Below are positions 8,240 to 15,372 of a stretch of 64,000 bases of DNA, piece after piece (positions within the stretch are counted from its first letter, which is position 1; each line of letters starts with the position of its first letter). The notes under the pieces are model-generated. The model had not been told where the DNA came from. It saw only the letters and a program-made list of their open reading frames with translations, and did not search any database. The translations under genes and the position numbers were made by a program. Location: contig NZ_VLKE01000001.1 in NCBI RefSeq assembly GCF_007830265.1, positions 3,410,001 through 3,474,000 of the forward strand, written 5' to 3'. The stretch comes from Micromonospora olivasterospora (GTDB lineage Bacteria; Actinomycetota; Actinomycetes; Mycobacteriales; Micromonosporaceae).

Positions 8240-8998
8240 TCAGTCTTCGTGCCTGGCGTGCGACTCTGGATAGAGCGCCGCCATCGACGAGTGGTCGACC
8301 GGGCGCTGCAGGTCCGCCTCGGTGGCGAACGAGTAGCAGACGATCATTCGCTCGTCCGCCACCGACAGTGGCTTGACCCGGTGCAGCGCGGTGTCCGCCT
8401 TCAGCAGGTACGCCGCGCCGACGCCCGGGTGCCGGGTCCAGACCGGGCCCTGCGCAACGAGCTTCTCCGGCTGCGGGTTCTCCCGGTCCCACGGGGCGTC
8501 CTTGATGTATTCGAGGCTGCCGCCGTGCTCGGCCGGGGGCATCTTGAACACCCAGACGATCGCCCATGTGTAGTCGTCCCAGTGCCAGCCGTGCACGTCG
8601 TTCGGCTCGTGCAGCCGCGACGCGATGTACTCCTCCGGGGTGTAGGGCACCGGCAGCACCCGCTCGCCGACGATGCTCTCCAGCAGCTCGTACAGTGCCG
8701 GCGCGCGGTAGATCGCCGGAATGATACCGCCGTCCTGGTGGATCGCGTCTCGGTCGATGTTGCTGTAGCGCCGCGGGGTGTTGCCGGACTGGGCGACGAT
8801 GAGGTCGCGGCGGCGGGCGTTCGCCGCGAAGAGAGCCTCGAGCTCGGTGTGGGCGGCGGCCTGCAGATCTTCCGGTACGAACGGGTCGATTTCGATGTAG
8901 TGCTCGGTCTTGTAGCGATCGCGGAGGTCGGACAGCTGTCCGGCGAATCCCGCGAAGTGCTTCTCCAATCGGTCGTTGACGTTGAGTGTCAAGGTCAT
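8240..8998 (-). CDS. BesD-like Fe(II)/2-oxoglutarate-dependent oxygenase, predicted hydroxylase
   Basis: 252 residues from the ATG at 8998, which follows a strong GGAGGG ribosome site; upstream in-frame ATGs lack one. Iron ligands are His139 and Asp141 in HGWHWDDYTWA and His206 in DTALHRVKP. Arg217 is placed to bind the 2-oxoglutarate carboxylate. Length, the RRDLIVAQSGNTPRRYSN segment and ligand spacing match my memory of the amino-acid halogenase BesD family (ligands near 137 and 204). Halogenases of that family replace the Asp with Gly to make room for chloride; Asp141 is kept here, so hydroxylation or another oxidation is expected. Probable substrate: a free amino acid or small peptide. 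Confidence 0.82.
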   Translation of the reverse strand: MTLTLNVNDRLEKHFAGFAGQLSDLRDRYKTEHYIEIDPFVPEDLQAAAHTELEALFAANARRRDLIVAQSGNTPRRYSNIDRDAIHQDGGIIPAIYRAPALYELLESIVGERVLPVPYTPEEYIASRLHEPNDVHGWHWDDYTWAIVWVFKMPPAEHGGSLEYIKDAPWDRENPQPEKLVAQGPVWTRHPGVGAAYLLKADTALHRVKPLSVADERMIVCYSFATEADLQRPVDHSSMAALYPESHARHED

Positions 8999-9111
8999 CG
9001 AATTTCCCTCCGCTAAACCATTACCCGGGCCGTTTCTGGACACCAAAAAAGCCTTGCGGGCCCGCATCATCGAGAGCCTGCTCGCCCGGAAATTCGGAAC
9101 CGAGGTTGAAT

Positions 9112-10338
9112 TCAGCCGACGATCGGATCGGCTGAGATGTGCAGGGAGCGTTCCAGCTCGTCCAGTCGTTGCTCGCACTCTGCCTCGTTCGCGCCGGTCA
9201 CTATCGCGTATCCGACACGATCGAGGAAGCCGTGGGGTGGCAGGCGCAGAACATCGCCGTCCGTCGCCTCGATCACAAACGACACCAGCCATTCCGGTGC
9301 CGCCGCGGCGACCTCGCTGGACGCCGACCGGAAAACCATGTCCTTACCGGGGGAGAAAAACCGGACCGCCGCCGCCGGTGCCACCGGCTCCCGGGCCGCC
9401 GGCGCCGGCCGGCCCATCGCGGCAGCCGCCGCAGCGACAGTCAGATCGACGCCGGTGGCGAGGAGCACCAGCAGCGGGATGACGTCGCCGGCCGGCCGCG
9501 CGGCTACTTCGATCACCCGGGGGCCGACCGCGCCCAGCCGGATCTCGGTGTGCGTCGCACCCCACTGGATGCCGAGCGCCCGCTGTGCCCGCTCGGCCAG
9601 CCGCGCGATCTCCTCCGGCACCGGACCGCCGACCACCACGTGACCGGACTCCTCGAACCACGGCGGTGGCACCAGCCTCTTGCGAGTCATCGCCACGGTC
9701 TGCACCTCACCGGCCCTGACCAGTGACTCAACGCTGACCTCTGGACCTTCGACGTACTCCTCGACCAAGATTGCGTTCGAAACAGCGCCATACTCAGCCC
9801 GCCCCGAGGCCCGGCACCTGCGGTACGCCTCACGCAGCTCGTTCGGTTGCCGCACCAGCACCACGCCGATGCTGCCCGCCAGATCGACTGGCTTGAGGAC
9901 CAGCGGAAAGCCGGTTCTCTGGGCCGCGGCCGTCACCTCGGCCAGTGTGGTGGCCGCGACGCTGACCGGAGAGGCGACCCCGGCCGCCTCGAAGGCCGCC
10001 CGCATCTGCCGCTTGTCCCGGCACCGGGCGGCGGCCGCTGGCGAGGAACCCCGCAGTCTCAACTCTGCGGCGACCCGGGCGGCCGACTCCACGCTGAACT
10101 CGTCGTAGGTCACCACACCGGCCAGGCCCATCGGCCCGCTGTCTCGTAATGCCGCCAAAGTCGCCAATGGATCACGCGGGTCGGCGAGCACCAACGTGTG
10201 AATGTGTGGCGTCGCCCACTTTGGCTCTTGCGGGGCAACCAGTACGAGATCGCAGAATTCTCCGAGTGCCGTTAATGCGTACTCGCGATAATAGGGATCT
10301 CCGGCACCCAGTAGCACGCAAAGGCCCCTGGTGTCCAC
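9112..10338 (-). CDS. ATP-grasp ligase (carboxylate-amine/peptide-bond forming type)
   Basis: 408 residues from the GTG at 10338. Domain order is an N-terminal Rossmann-like preATP-grasp part (LCVLLGAGDPYY), the ATP-grasp core with GFPLVLKPVDLAGSIGV (nucleotide lysine, about residues 144-160), ILVEEYVEGPEVSVES (about 190-206) and THTEIRLGAVGPRVIEVAARPAG (metal-binding Glu and following residues, about 260-283), then a biotin-carboxylase-like C-terminal part. Such proteins join an acyl-phosphate to an amine, as in dipeptide ligases and BesA. It is the first gene of the cluster. Its leader has a run of nine G as the only ribosome-site-like sequence. Confidence 0.87.
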   Translation of the reverse strand: MDTRGLCVLLGAGDPYYREYALTALGEFCDLVLVAPQEPKWATPHIHTLVLADPRDPLATLAALRDSGPMGLAGVVTYDEFSVESAARVAAELRLRGSSPAAAARCRDKRQMRAAFEAAGVASPVSVAATTLAEVTAAAQRTGFPLVLKPVDLAGSIGVVLVRQPNELREAYRRCRASGRAEYGAVSNAILVEEYVEGPEVSVESLVRAGEVQTVAMTRKRLVPPPWFEESGHVVVGGPVPEEIARLAERAQRALGIQWGATHTEIRLGAVGPRVIEVAARPAGDVIPLLVLLATGVDLTVAAAAAAMGRPAPAAREPVAPAAAVRFFSPGKDMVFRSASSEVAAAAPEWLVSFVIEATDGDVLRLPPHGFLDRVGYAIVTGANEAECEQRLDELERSLHISADPIVG

Positions 10339-10935
10339 GATGTCCCCCCCCCGGGTTTGACGCGGTGCTCCTGCCCCGATAGATCAGATTGTCTAGAGGC
10401 GATGGTTACGCTAGCAGGAAGGAGTTGCGGAAAGTGTGCCCCATTTGACAGCGAGGCTAGTCAGGACGGGGATCGGTCACTTTTGGTGATGGTTCGTTGT
10501 GGGGTTGTCGTTGGCCGGCCCCGCGAGGTGACGGACCATCGCCAGTGCTGTCACCCGGAGTGGGTGATCGATCCGGCATTCGGGGTGATGGCCTTCGATG
10601 CGCACTCTCGGTGACGGGCACCGATATGAGGGTGTCGACTGTATCACTCACTGTGTCTTGCATCGTGAGAAGAGAGATCTCCGGTACCGGCCCCCGAACT
10701 CCCGCAGCGGGCGTCGTGGAGGACGGCGCACGCCTCGATCTCCATTGGCGCGTCCGGCTCGACGCTGATGCGGGGTGATACATAGCGGCGGTCCCCGGCG
10801 CGATCAATCGCAGCCGCGGTCGCCGTGGCCGCCCACGACCACGCCGGACCGTTTCGTTGCGCCCTCGGCCGGCGAACTGGGTTCTCTGTTCGCCCCTCTA
10901 CCGCCAGCGTGCCTGCTGGCGCTGCGCAGTTCTGT

Positions 10936-11212
10936 GACGTGCCCCCCGGCAGGCACCAGCTGCGCCATCATTCTGGTCCGGGACCCGCCAGGGACCGGGA
11001 TATCGCAACCGACTCGAACGGTAGCCAAGGAGGAGCGTCGGCCCTTCGTTGATGGGCGGGAGTCGTAACGATCAGAACCCACTGGGCTGGCCTTGTTATT
11101 GCGTCTCGCCACCCCCATTGCCCTCGCGGGGAACAGGGATGAGGTGAGGAAATGCTTGATCACTTTGGTGCCCCCGGCAGGGCGCCAACCTGCGCCATCA
11201 TTCCCGGCCCGG
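10936..11212. repeat. Pair of imperfect direct repeats, about 50 bp each
   Basis: The two copies are at about 10936-10985 and 11165-11212. They share GTGCCCCC(C)GGCAGG, then CTGCGCCATCATTC, then a C/G-rich GGTCC end, with the same spacing. The distance between copies is about 230 bp. Function unknown. Confidence 0.6.
11166..11194 (-). repeat. Inverted partial copy of the tRNA-Arg 3' end (possible att-type remnant)
   Basis: Read on the minus strand, this segment matches the last 29 nt of the tRNA-Arg at 3879-3907 in 24 positions: 16 contiguous at the 3' end (CCTGCCGGGGGCACCA on the minus strand), then 5 mismatches in the T-loop, then 8 more matches. It lies at the far side of the accessory block that starts at the tRNA. 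The inverted orientation does not fit a simple integrated element. Confidence 0.5.
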
Positions 11213-11336
11213 TCCCAGGATCCTCCAGGCCCGGGTCTCCGCCGAGGCCGAGCTGTGGATCCCGGTGGGACGCACCGCGTGAGGACGGGCCGGCCCGCCC
11301 GTGGTCGCGGGGGACACGGGCGGGCCGGTGGCGTAC

Positions 11337-12185
11337 TCAGCGGGCCGCGCGCAGCGCCTCGGCGAGGGTGGTGGGCCGCCGGCCGATCAGCGTCGCCAGG
11401 TCGTCGCCCTCGACGTACAGCTCGCCTCCGGCGATGCCCCGGTCGCTGTCGGCGAGGACCGCGGCGAACGGCTCGGGCACACCGGCCCCGACCAGCACCT
11501 CGGTGTACTTCTCCACCGGCAGGTCGACGTAGCCGATCTCCCGGCCGGTCTGCCGGGACAGTTCCGCGGCCAGCTCGGCGAGCGTGAACGGCGCGCCGCC
11601 CAGCTCGTACACCCGGCCGGGCTCCCCGGCGCCGGTGAGGACCGCGGCGGCGGCCTCGGCGTAGTCCTCGCGGGTGGCGGCGCTGACCCGCCCCTCACCC
11701 GCCGCGCCGGCCACCCCGTGCTCGAGGTACGTCGGGAGCTGGCCGGTGTAGTTCTCCAGGTACCAGCTGTTGCGCAGGATCATGTGCGGCAGGCCGGACG
11801 CGGTTAGCTCCCGCTCGGTCTCCCGGTGCTCCCGGGCCAGGATCATGGTGGAGGTGTCGGCCCGGGTGATGCTGGTGTAGACGACCAGCCCGACGCCGGC
11901 CTCGCGGGCAGCGGCGATCACGTTGTGGTGCTGGGCCACCCGCTGCCCGACCTCGCTGCCGGAGACGAACATCAGCTTGTCGGCGCCGGCGAACGCGGCC
12001 CGCAGCGAGTCGGGGTCGGTGTAGTCGGCCTGTCGCACGACGACCCCGCGCTGGGCGAGGTCGGCGAGCCGGCCGGTGTCCCGGCCGAGCGCCACGATCT
12101 CCCCGGCCGGTACGCCCCGGCGGAGCAGCGCGGAGACGATCAGCCGGCCGAGGTGGCCGGTGGCACCGGTGACGACGATGGACAT
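11337..12185 (-). CDS. NmrA/QorB-type NAD(P)-dependent oxidoreductase
   Basis: 282 residues from the ATG at 12185 with an AGGGAG site before it. MSIVVTGATGHLGRL is the N-terminal nucleotide-binding Rossmann motif of the atypical SDR family that includes NmrA and the quinone reductase QorB. The rest of the fold follows, with VVYTSITRADTS and LRNSWYLENY (the QorB-like tyrosine region). It is divergent from an HxlR-family regulator, an arrangement commonly seen for quinone- or disulfide-stress reductases. Likely a quinone reductase or redox sensor. Confidence is high for family, lower for substrate. Confidence 0.87.
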   Translation of the reverse strand: MSIVVTGATGHLGRLIVSALLRRGVPAGEIVALGRDTGRLADLAQRGVVVRQADYTDPDSLRAAFAGADKLMFVSGSEVGQRVAQHHNVIAAAREAGVGLVVYTSITRADTSTMILAREHRETERELTASGLPHMILRNSWYLENYTGQLPTYLEHGVAGAAGEGRVSAATREDYAEAAAAVLTGAGEPGRVYELGGAPFTLAELAAELSRQTGREIGYVDLPVEKYTEVLVGAGVPEPFAAVLADSDRGIAGGELYVEGDDLATLIGRRPTTLAEALRAAR

Positions 12186-12225
12186 GCTGGGACTCCCTGA
12201 GTGTGCGGACGATCCGTCTCCCCGA

Positions 12226-12259
12226 CCAACGGGAAGGAATCCCCGATACTTCCCGTTGG
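12226..12259. promoter_or_regulatory. Inverted repeat, candidate HxlR operator
   Basis: CCAACGGGAA at 12226-12235 and TTCCCGTTGG at 12250-12259 are perfect inverse complements separated by 14 bp, placed between the divergent reductase and HxlR genes. A third, weaker half-site TTACCGATGG lies at 12286-12295 across the regulator start. HxlR regulators commonly bind such repeats to control the divergent gene and themselves. Confidence 0.6.
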
Positions 12260-12291
12260 AGAGTAGGCACCTTGAAGTAAGCCACTTACCG

Positions 12292-12663
12292 ATGGAGAGT
12301 AATAAGGTGAAGCCCGACATCTTCGCCCGGAACTGCGGGAGCCGGCAGGTCGTCGACAGGATCGGCGACCGGTGGAGCGTACTCGTGGTGCTCACCCTGG
12401 CCGACGGCCGCAAGCGCTTCGGCGAGCTGGCCCAGCGCATCGAGGGGGTGAGCCAGAAGATGCTCACCCAGACCGTGCGCGGGCTGGAGCGCGACGGCCT
12501 GGTCACCCGCACGGTGCACGCCACCGTGCCGCCCCGGGTCGACTACGAGCTCACCGACCTCGGCCGCAGCCTGCTCGACCTGGTTTCCGGGCTGGAGGCG
12601 TGGGCGACCACGCACCTCGGGGAGGTCGAGGCGGCCCGCGCCCGGTACGACGCCCGCGGCTGA
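12292..12663 (+). CDS. HxlR family winged-helix transcriptional regulator
   Basis: 123 residues from the ATG at 12292; a GTG at 12307 is an alternative. The family hallmark is CGSRQVVDRIGDRWSVLVVL with a conserved Cys near residue 14, then RFGELAQRIEGVSQKMLTQT and LERDGLVTR. A Cys at this site is a redox or electrophile sensor in many HxlR proteins. It is divergent from the reductase at 12185, and an inverted repeat sits between them. Probable repressor of that reductase, relieved by quinones or oxidants. Confidence 0.9.
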   Translation: MESNKVKPDIFARNCGSRQVVDRIGDRWSVLVVLTLADGRKRFGELAQRIEGVSQKMLTQTVRGLERDGLVTRTVHATVPPRVDYELTDLGRSLLDLVSGLEAWATTHLGEVEAARARYDARG

Positions 12664-12704
12664 CGCCGGATCGGGCGGGAACCGGCGCCGGCCGCCGCCT
12701 CCGC

Positions 12705-13301
12705 TCAGGACGGCAGTTCGCCCGCGTGGCGGATCACCTTGTCGATCAGGCCGTACTCGCGGGCCTGCTCCGGGGTGAACCAGCGGTCGCGGTCCCAGTC
12801 CCGCTGGATCTCGTCGAGGGTGCGCCCGCTGTGCTGGGCGATCAGCTCCTGCATCGTCCGCTTGGTGTGCAGCATGTTCTCGGCCTGGATGGTGATGTCG
12901 GCGACGGTGCCGCCGAACCCGCCCGACGGCTGGTGCATCATGATCCGCGAGTGCGGCAGCGCGAACCGCTTCCCGGCCGCACCCGCACAGAGCAGGAACT
13001 GCCCCATCGAGCCGGCGAAGCCGAGCGCCAGGGTGGCCACGTCGTTGCGGACGTACCGCATGGTGTCGTATACCGCCATTCCGGCGCTGACCGAGCCGCC
13101 CGGCGAGTTGATGTAGAGGAAGATGTCGCGCTCGCTGTCCTCGGCGGCCAGCAGCAGGATCTGCGCGCAGATCTGGTTGGCCGACTCGTCGGTGACCTCG
13201 GTGCCGAGGAAGACGATGCGTTCCCGCAGCAGCCGCTGGAAGACCTGGTCGCCGAAGGACGGCTGCCCGCCGTCCAGCATCAGTACGTCGTACCTGATCA
13301 T
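12705..13301 (-). CDS. clpP: ATP-dependent Clp protease proteolytic subunit
   Basis: 198 residues from the ATG at 13301, 5 nt after GGAGG. Catalytic triad: Ser98 in GFAGSMGQ, His123 in IMMHQPSGG and Asp172 in WDRDRWF. INSPGGSVSAGMAVYDTM is the family substrate-groove strand. ClpP degrades unfolded or tagged proteins in the cytoplasm with ClpX or ClpC. No ClpX or second ClpP follows, unlike the usual actinobacterial clpP1-clpP2-clpX operon, so this is probably an extra paralogue. A ClgR-like regulator gene lies just upstream on the same strand. Confidence 0.93.
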   Translation of the reverse strand: MIRYDVLMLDGGQPSFGDQVFQRLLRERIVFLGTEVTDESANQICAQILLLAAEDSERDIFLYINSPGGSVSAGMAVYDTMRYVRNDVATLALGFAGSMGQFLLCAGAAGKRFALPHSRIMMHQPSGGFGGTVADITIQAENMLHTKRTMQELIAQHSGRTLDEIQRDWDRDRWFTPEQAREYGLIDKVIRHAGELPS

Positions 13302-13386
13302 GTCGACCTCCACCGTGCCGGTGGGCGGCGTCGGCCGCCCGGGGACCGGCCCGTCCAGCGTGCGCCCGGCGCACGCCGCCGCCCCA

Positions 13387-13429
13387 GCGGTTCTGCCGCC
13401 GGCAGATCCGCCGACGGCAGAACGCCGCT
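13387..13429. terminator. Strong hairpin between the ClgR-like gene and clpP
   Basis: GTTCTGCCG at 13390-13398 pairs with CGGCAGAAC at 13415-13423, with outer bases extending the stem. It abuts the stop of the upstream regulator gene. No T-run follows on the minus strand. It could be a terminator or a transcript-processing stem, or the DNA could serve as an operator upstream of clpP. Confidence 0.5.
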
Positions 13430-13875
13430 CAGCCGGCGACCGGCCGCAGGGTGCCCGCGCCGGCCCGCGGGCAGTGCGCGAACCGGGTGGTACGCGGGCC
13501 GACGACGAGCGAGGCGCCGGGCAGCGTCGGCCGCTGACCGCCCGCGCGCTCCAGCCGGGCCAGCCGGACCCCGTGGCGGGGGAGCGGCAGGTGCGCGGCG
13601 GGCGTCCCGGCGGCCGACCGCGGCCCCACCGGGGTACGCGGCTCCAGCCGGCGGAGGTCGTCGCGGGCCTCTTCGAGCAGGTCGGACAGGCGGATGCCGA
13701 GCGCGCGGCAGATCGCCGCCAGCACCTCCGACGACGCCTCCTTGCGGCCCCGCTCGACCTCGGACAGGTAGGGCAGCGACACCCCGGCCGCCTCCGCGAC
13801 CTCGCGCAGCGTGCGGCCCTGCCGGGTCCTGATCCGGCGCAGTACCCCGCCGATCACCCGTCGCAGCAACGACAT
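13429..13875 (-). CDS. XRE-family helix-turn-helix regulator, ClgR/PopR-like
   Basis: 148 residues from the ATG at 13875 (GAGG upstream). Residues 1-75 form the helix-turn-helix domain with [28 protein letters not shown] split over two helices and [17 protein letters not shown] after it, very similar to ClgR, the activator of clp genes in actinobacteria. The last 70 residues are Pro/Arg-rich and unassigned. Its position directly upstream of clpP suggests it controls that gene. ClgR and PopR are themselves Clp substrates in Streptomyces; here the C-terminus ends LRPVAG, not a classic Ala-Ala degron. Confidence 0.82.
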   Translation of the reverse strand: MSLLRRVIGGVLRRIRTRQGRTLREVAEAAGVSLPYLSEVERGRKEASSEVLAAICRALGIRLSDLLEEARDDLRRLEPRTPVGPRSAAGTPAAHLPLPRHGVRLARLERAGGQRPTLPGASLVVGPRTTRFAHCPRAGAGTLRPVAG

Positions 13876-14048
13876 GACGGCCTCGCTCTCGCCTCGTCCC
13901 TCCGCCGACAGCCTCATCATGCCCGTCCGTGAGCCCGCTGGCAGTACCGGTCGGCCGGCGGGGCGCCGACCGGCACCCCGGGATGCGGAACCGCGCGTAC
14001 CCGCTATGTTGAGCACGTGCAGGCCACGGACGCGGAGCAGGAGCTACG

Positions 14049-15065
14049 GTGATCCATTTTCCCGCCCAGCGGCGGGGCCCGCTGAGCGCGCTGAGCCTGC
14101 GCCTGGCCGCCGCCGTGGGCCTGGTGTTCGCGGTCGTCGCCGCGGTCTACCTCGACCGGGACGGCTACCGCGACGTCAACGAGGACGGCCTCACCCTCCT
14201 CGACTGCTTCTACTACGCGGTGGTCTCCCTCTCCACCACCGGGTACGGCGACATCACCCCGGCGGCGCAGTCCGCACGGCTGGTCAACGTCCTCTTCGTC
14301 ACCCCGGCCCGGGTGCTCTTCCTGATCATCCTGGTCGGCACCACCCTGGAAGTCCTGACCGAGCAGTACCGGACCGGCCGTCGCCTGTCGCGGTGGAGGA
14401 GAAGCGTGAAGGACCACGTCATCATCTGCGGCTACGGCACCAAGGGCCGCAGCGCGGTCTCCGCGCTGCTGGAGAATGGTATGGACAAGTCCCGGATCGT
14501 GGTGGTCGAGCGCAGCGCCGCCGCGCTGCGGCAGGCCACCTCGGCCGGGCTGGTCGCGATCGAGGGCTCGGCGACGCGCTCCTCGGTGCTCAACGAGGCG
14601 CACGTGAAGACCGCGAAGGCGGTCATCATCGCGACCGACAGCGACGACGCCGCCGTCCTGGTGGCGCTCACCGTCCGTCAGCTCACCGCCGGGCAGGTGC
14701 GGATCATCGCCGGGGCCCGGGAGGCCGAGAACGCGCCGCTGCTCAAGCAGAGCGGCGCCCACCATGTGATCGTCTCCTCCGCCACCGCGGGTCGGCTGCT
14801 GGGCCTGTCGACGTCGGCGCCGCCGCTGATCGACGTGGTGGAGGATCTGCTCACCCCCGGTCAGGGCATGGCGCTGGCCATGCGCTCCGCCGAGCGCGGC
14901 GAGGTGGGTCGCTCACCCCGCGAGCTGGACAGCCTGGTCATCGCGCTGGTCCGCCGTGGGCGGGTGGTCACCCTGACCGATCGGGCCGGCGCGACCATCG
15001 AGACGGGCGACATGCTCGTGTACGTCCGCGACGACCGCCCTCAGCCGACGGGCGTGCCGGGCTGA
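14049..15065 (+). CDS. Potassium channel with RCK/TrkA-N domain
   Basis: 338 residues from the GTG at 14049. Two membrane helices (about 17-35 and 75-100) flank a pore loop with the selectivity filter TTGYGD at 63-68. The cytoplasmic part begins DHVIICGYGTKGRS (GYGTKG 128-133), an NAD-binding RCK fold, followed by a C-terminal TrkA-C-like part near 240-325. This is the usual two-TM K+ channel architecture. It is gated in related proteins by nucleotide or Ca2+; the ligand here is unknown. Divergent from the ClgR-like gene. Confidence 0.92.
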   Translation: MIHFPAQRRGPLSALSLRLAAAVGLVFAVVAAVYLDRDGYRDVNEDGLTLLDCFYYAVVSLSTTGYGDITPAAQSARLVNVLFVTPARVLFLIILVGTTLEVLTEQYRTGRRLSRWRRSVKDHVIICGYGTKGRSAVSALLENGMDKSRIVVVERSAAALRQATSAGLVAIEGSATRSSVLNEAHVKTAKAVIIATDSDDAAVLVALTVRQLTAGQVRIIAGAREAENAPLLKQSGAHHVIVSSATAGRLLGLSTSAPPLIDVVEDLLTPGQGMALAMRSAERGEVGRSPRELDSLVIALVRRGRVVTLTDRAGATIETGDMLVYVRDDRPQPTGVPG

Positions 15066-15372
15066 GCCGGCTCCTCGCGGGTGCGACCACCCGATCGACG
15101 TACCCGGATATGCGGTCTCGGCCACGAAATACCGTCCTGTTGAATCTTCCTTCGCAGCCGAGTGCTTGCTACCGTTTGGCCGCTTGGAATTGCCAATGGG
15201 CGTGGCATCCGTTTGCCGTCGGCGCCCTCTGACTGGCTTGAGCAACGGGGGATCCAACAGGACGCACGGGGGCGCACACGCCCCGGGCCCGTCGTCGTCT
15301 CCCCGCTCGATCGACGCTCCGCATGTCGGCAGTTTCGAGTGCCTCGTTAATCGAACGACGGGAAGAAATTTA
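15066..15372. other. Upstream region of the secreted protease
   Basis: About 300 bp without a gene, clearly lower in G+C than its neighbours, which suits a regulated promoter. A TTGGC/GCCAA inverted pair lies near 15178-15198. No promoter can be assigned with confidence. Confidence 0.4.

Larger units (their letters stand above)
10339..11336. other. About 1 kb without a convincing gene
   Basis: Short open frames exist on both strands but none has a family signature or a good ribosome site. The stretch holds the promoter region of the five-gene cluster (near 10339-10430), an A+T-richer patch near 10620-10680, and a direct repeat of about 50 bp (10936-10985 and 11165-11212). The second repeat copy contains an inverted partial match to the tRNA-Arg 3' end. 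Confidence 0.5.

Noticed and set aside
9000..9292. Longer start for the oxygenase, adding about 98 residues
   Set aside because: The extension is Arg/Ser-rich, overlaps the ATP-grasp gene, and the ATG at 8998 has a strong GGAGGG site.
10457..10807. A 116-codon open frame in the gene desert
   Set aside because: No ribosome site, no motif, and a Ser/Arg/Pro-rich composition expected of non-coding high-GC DNA.
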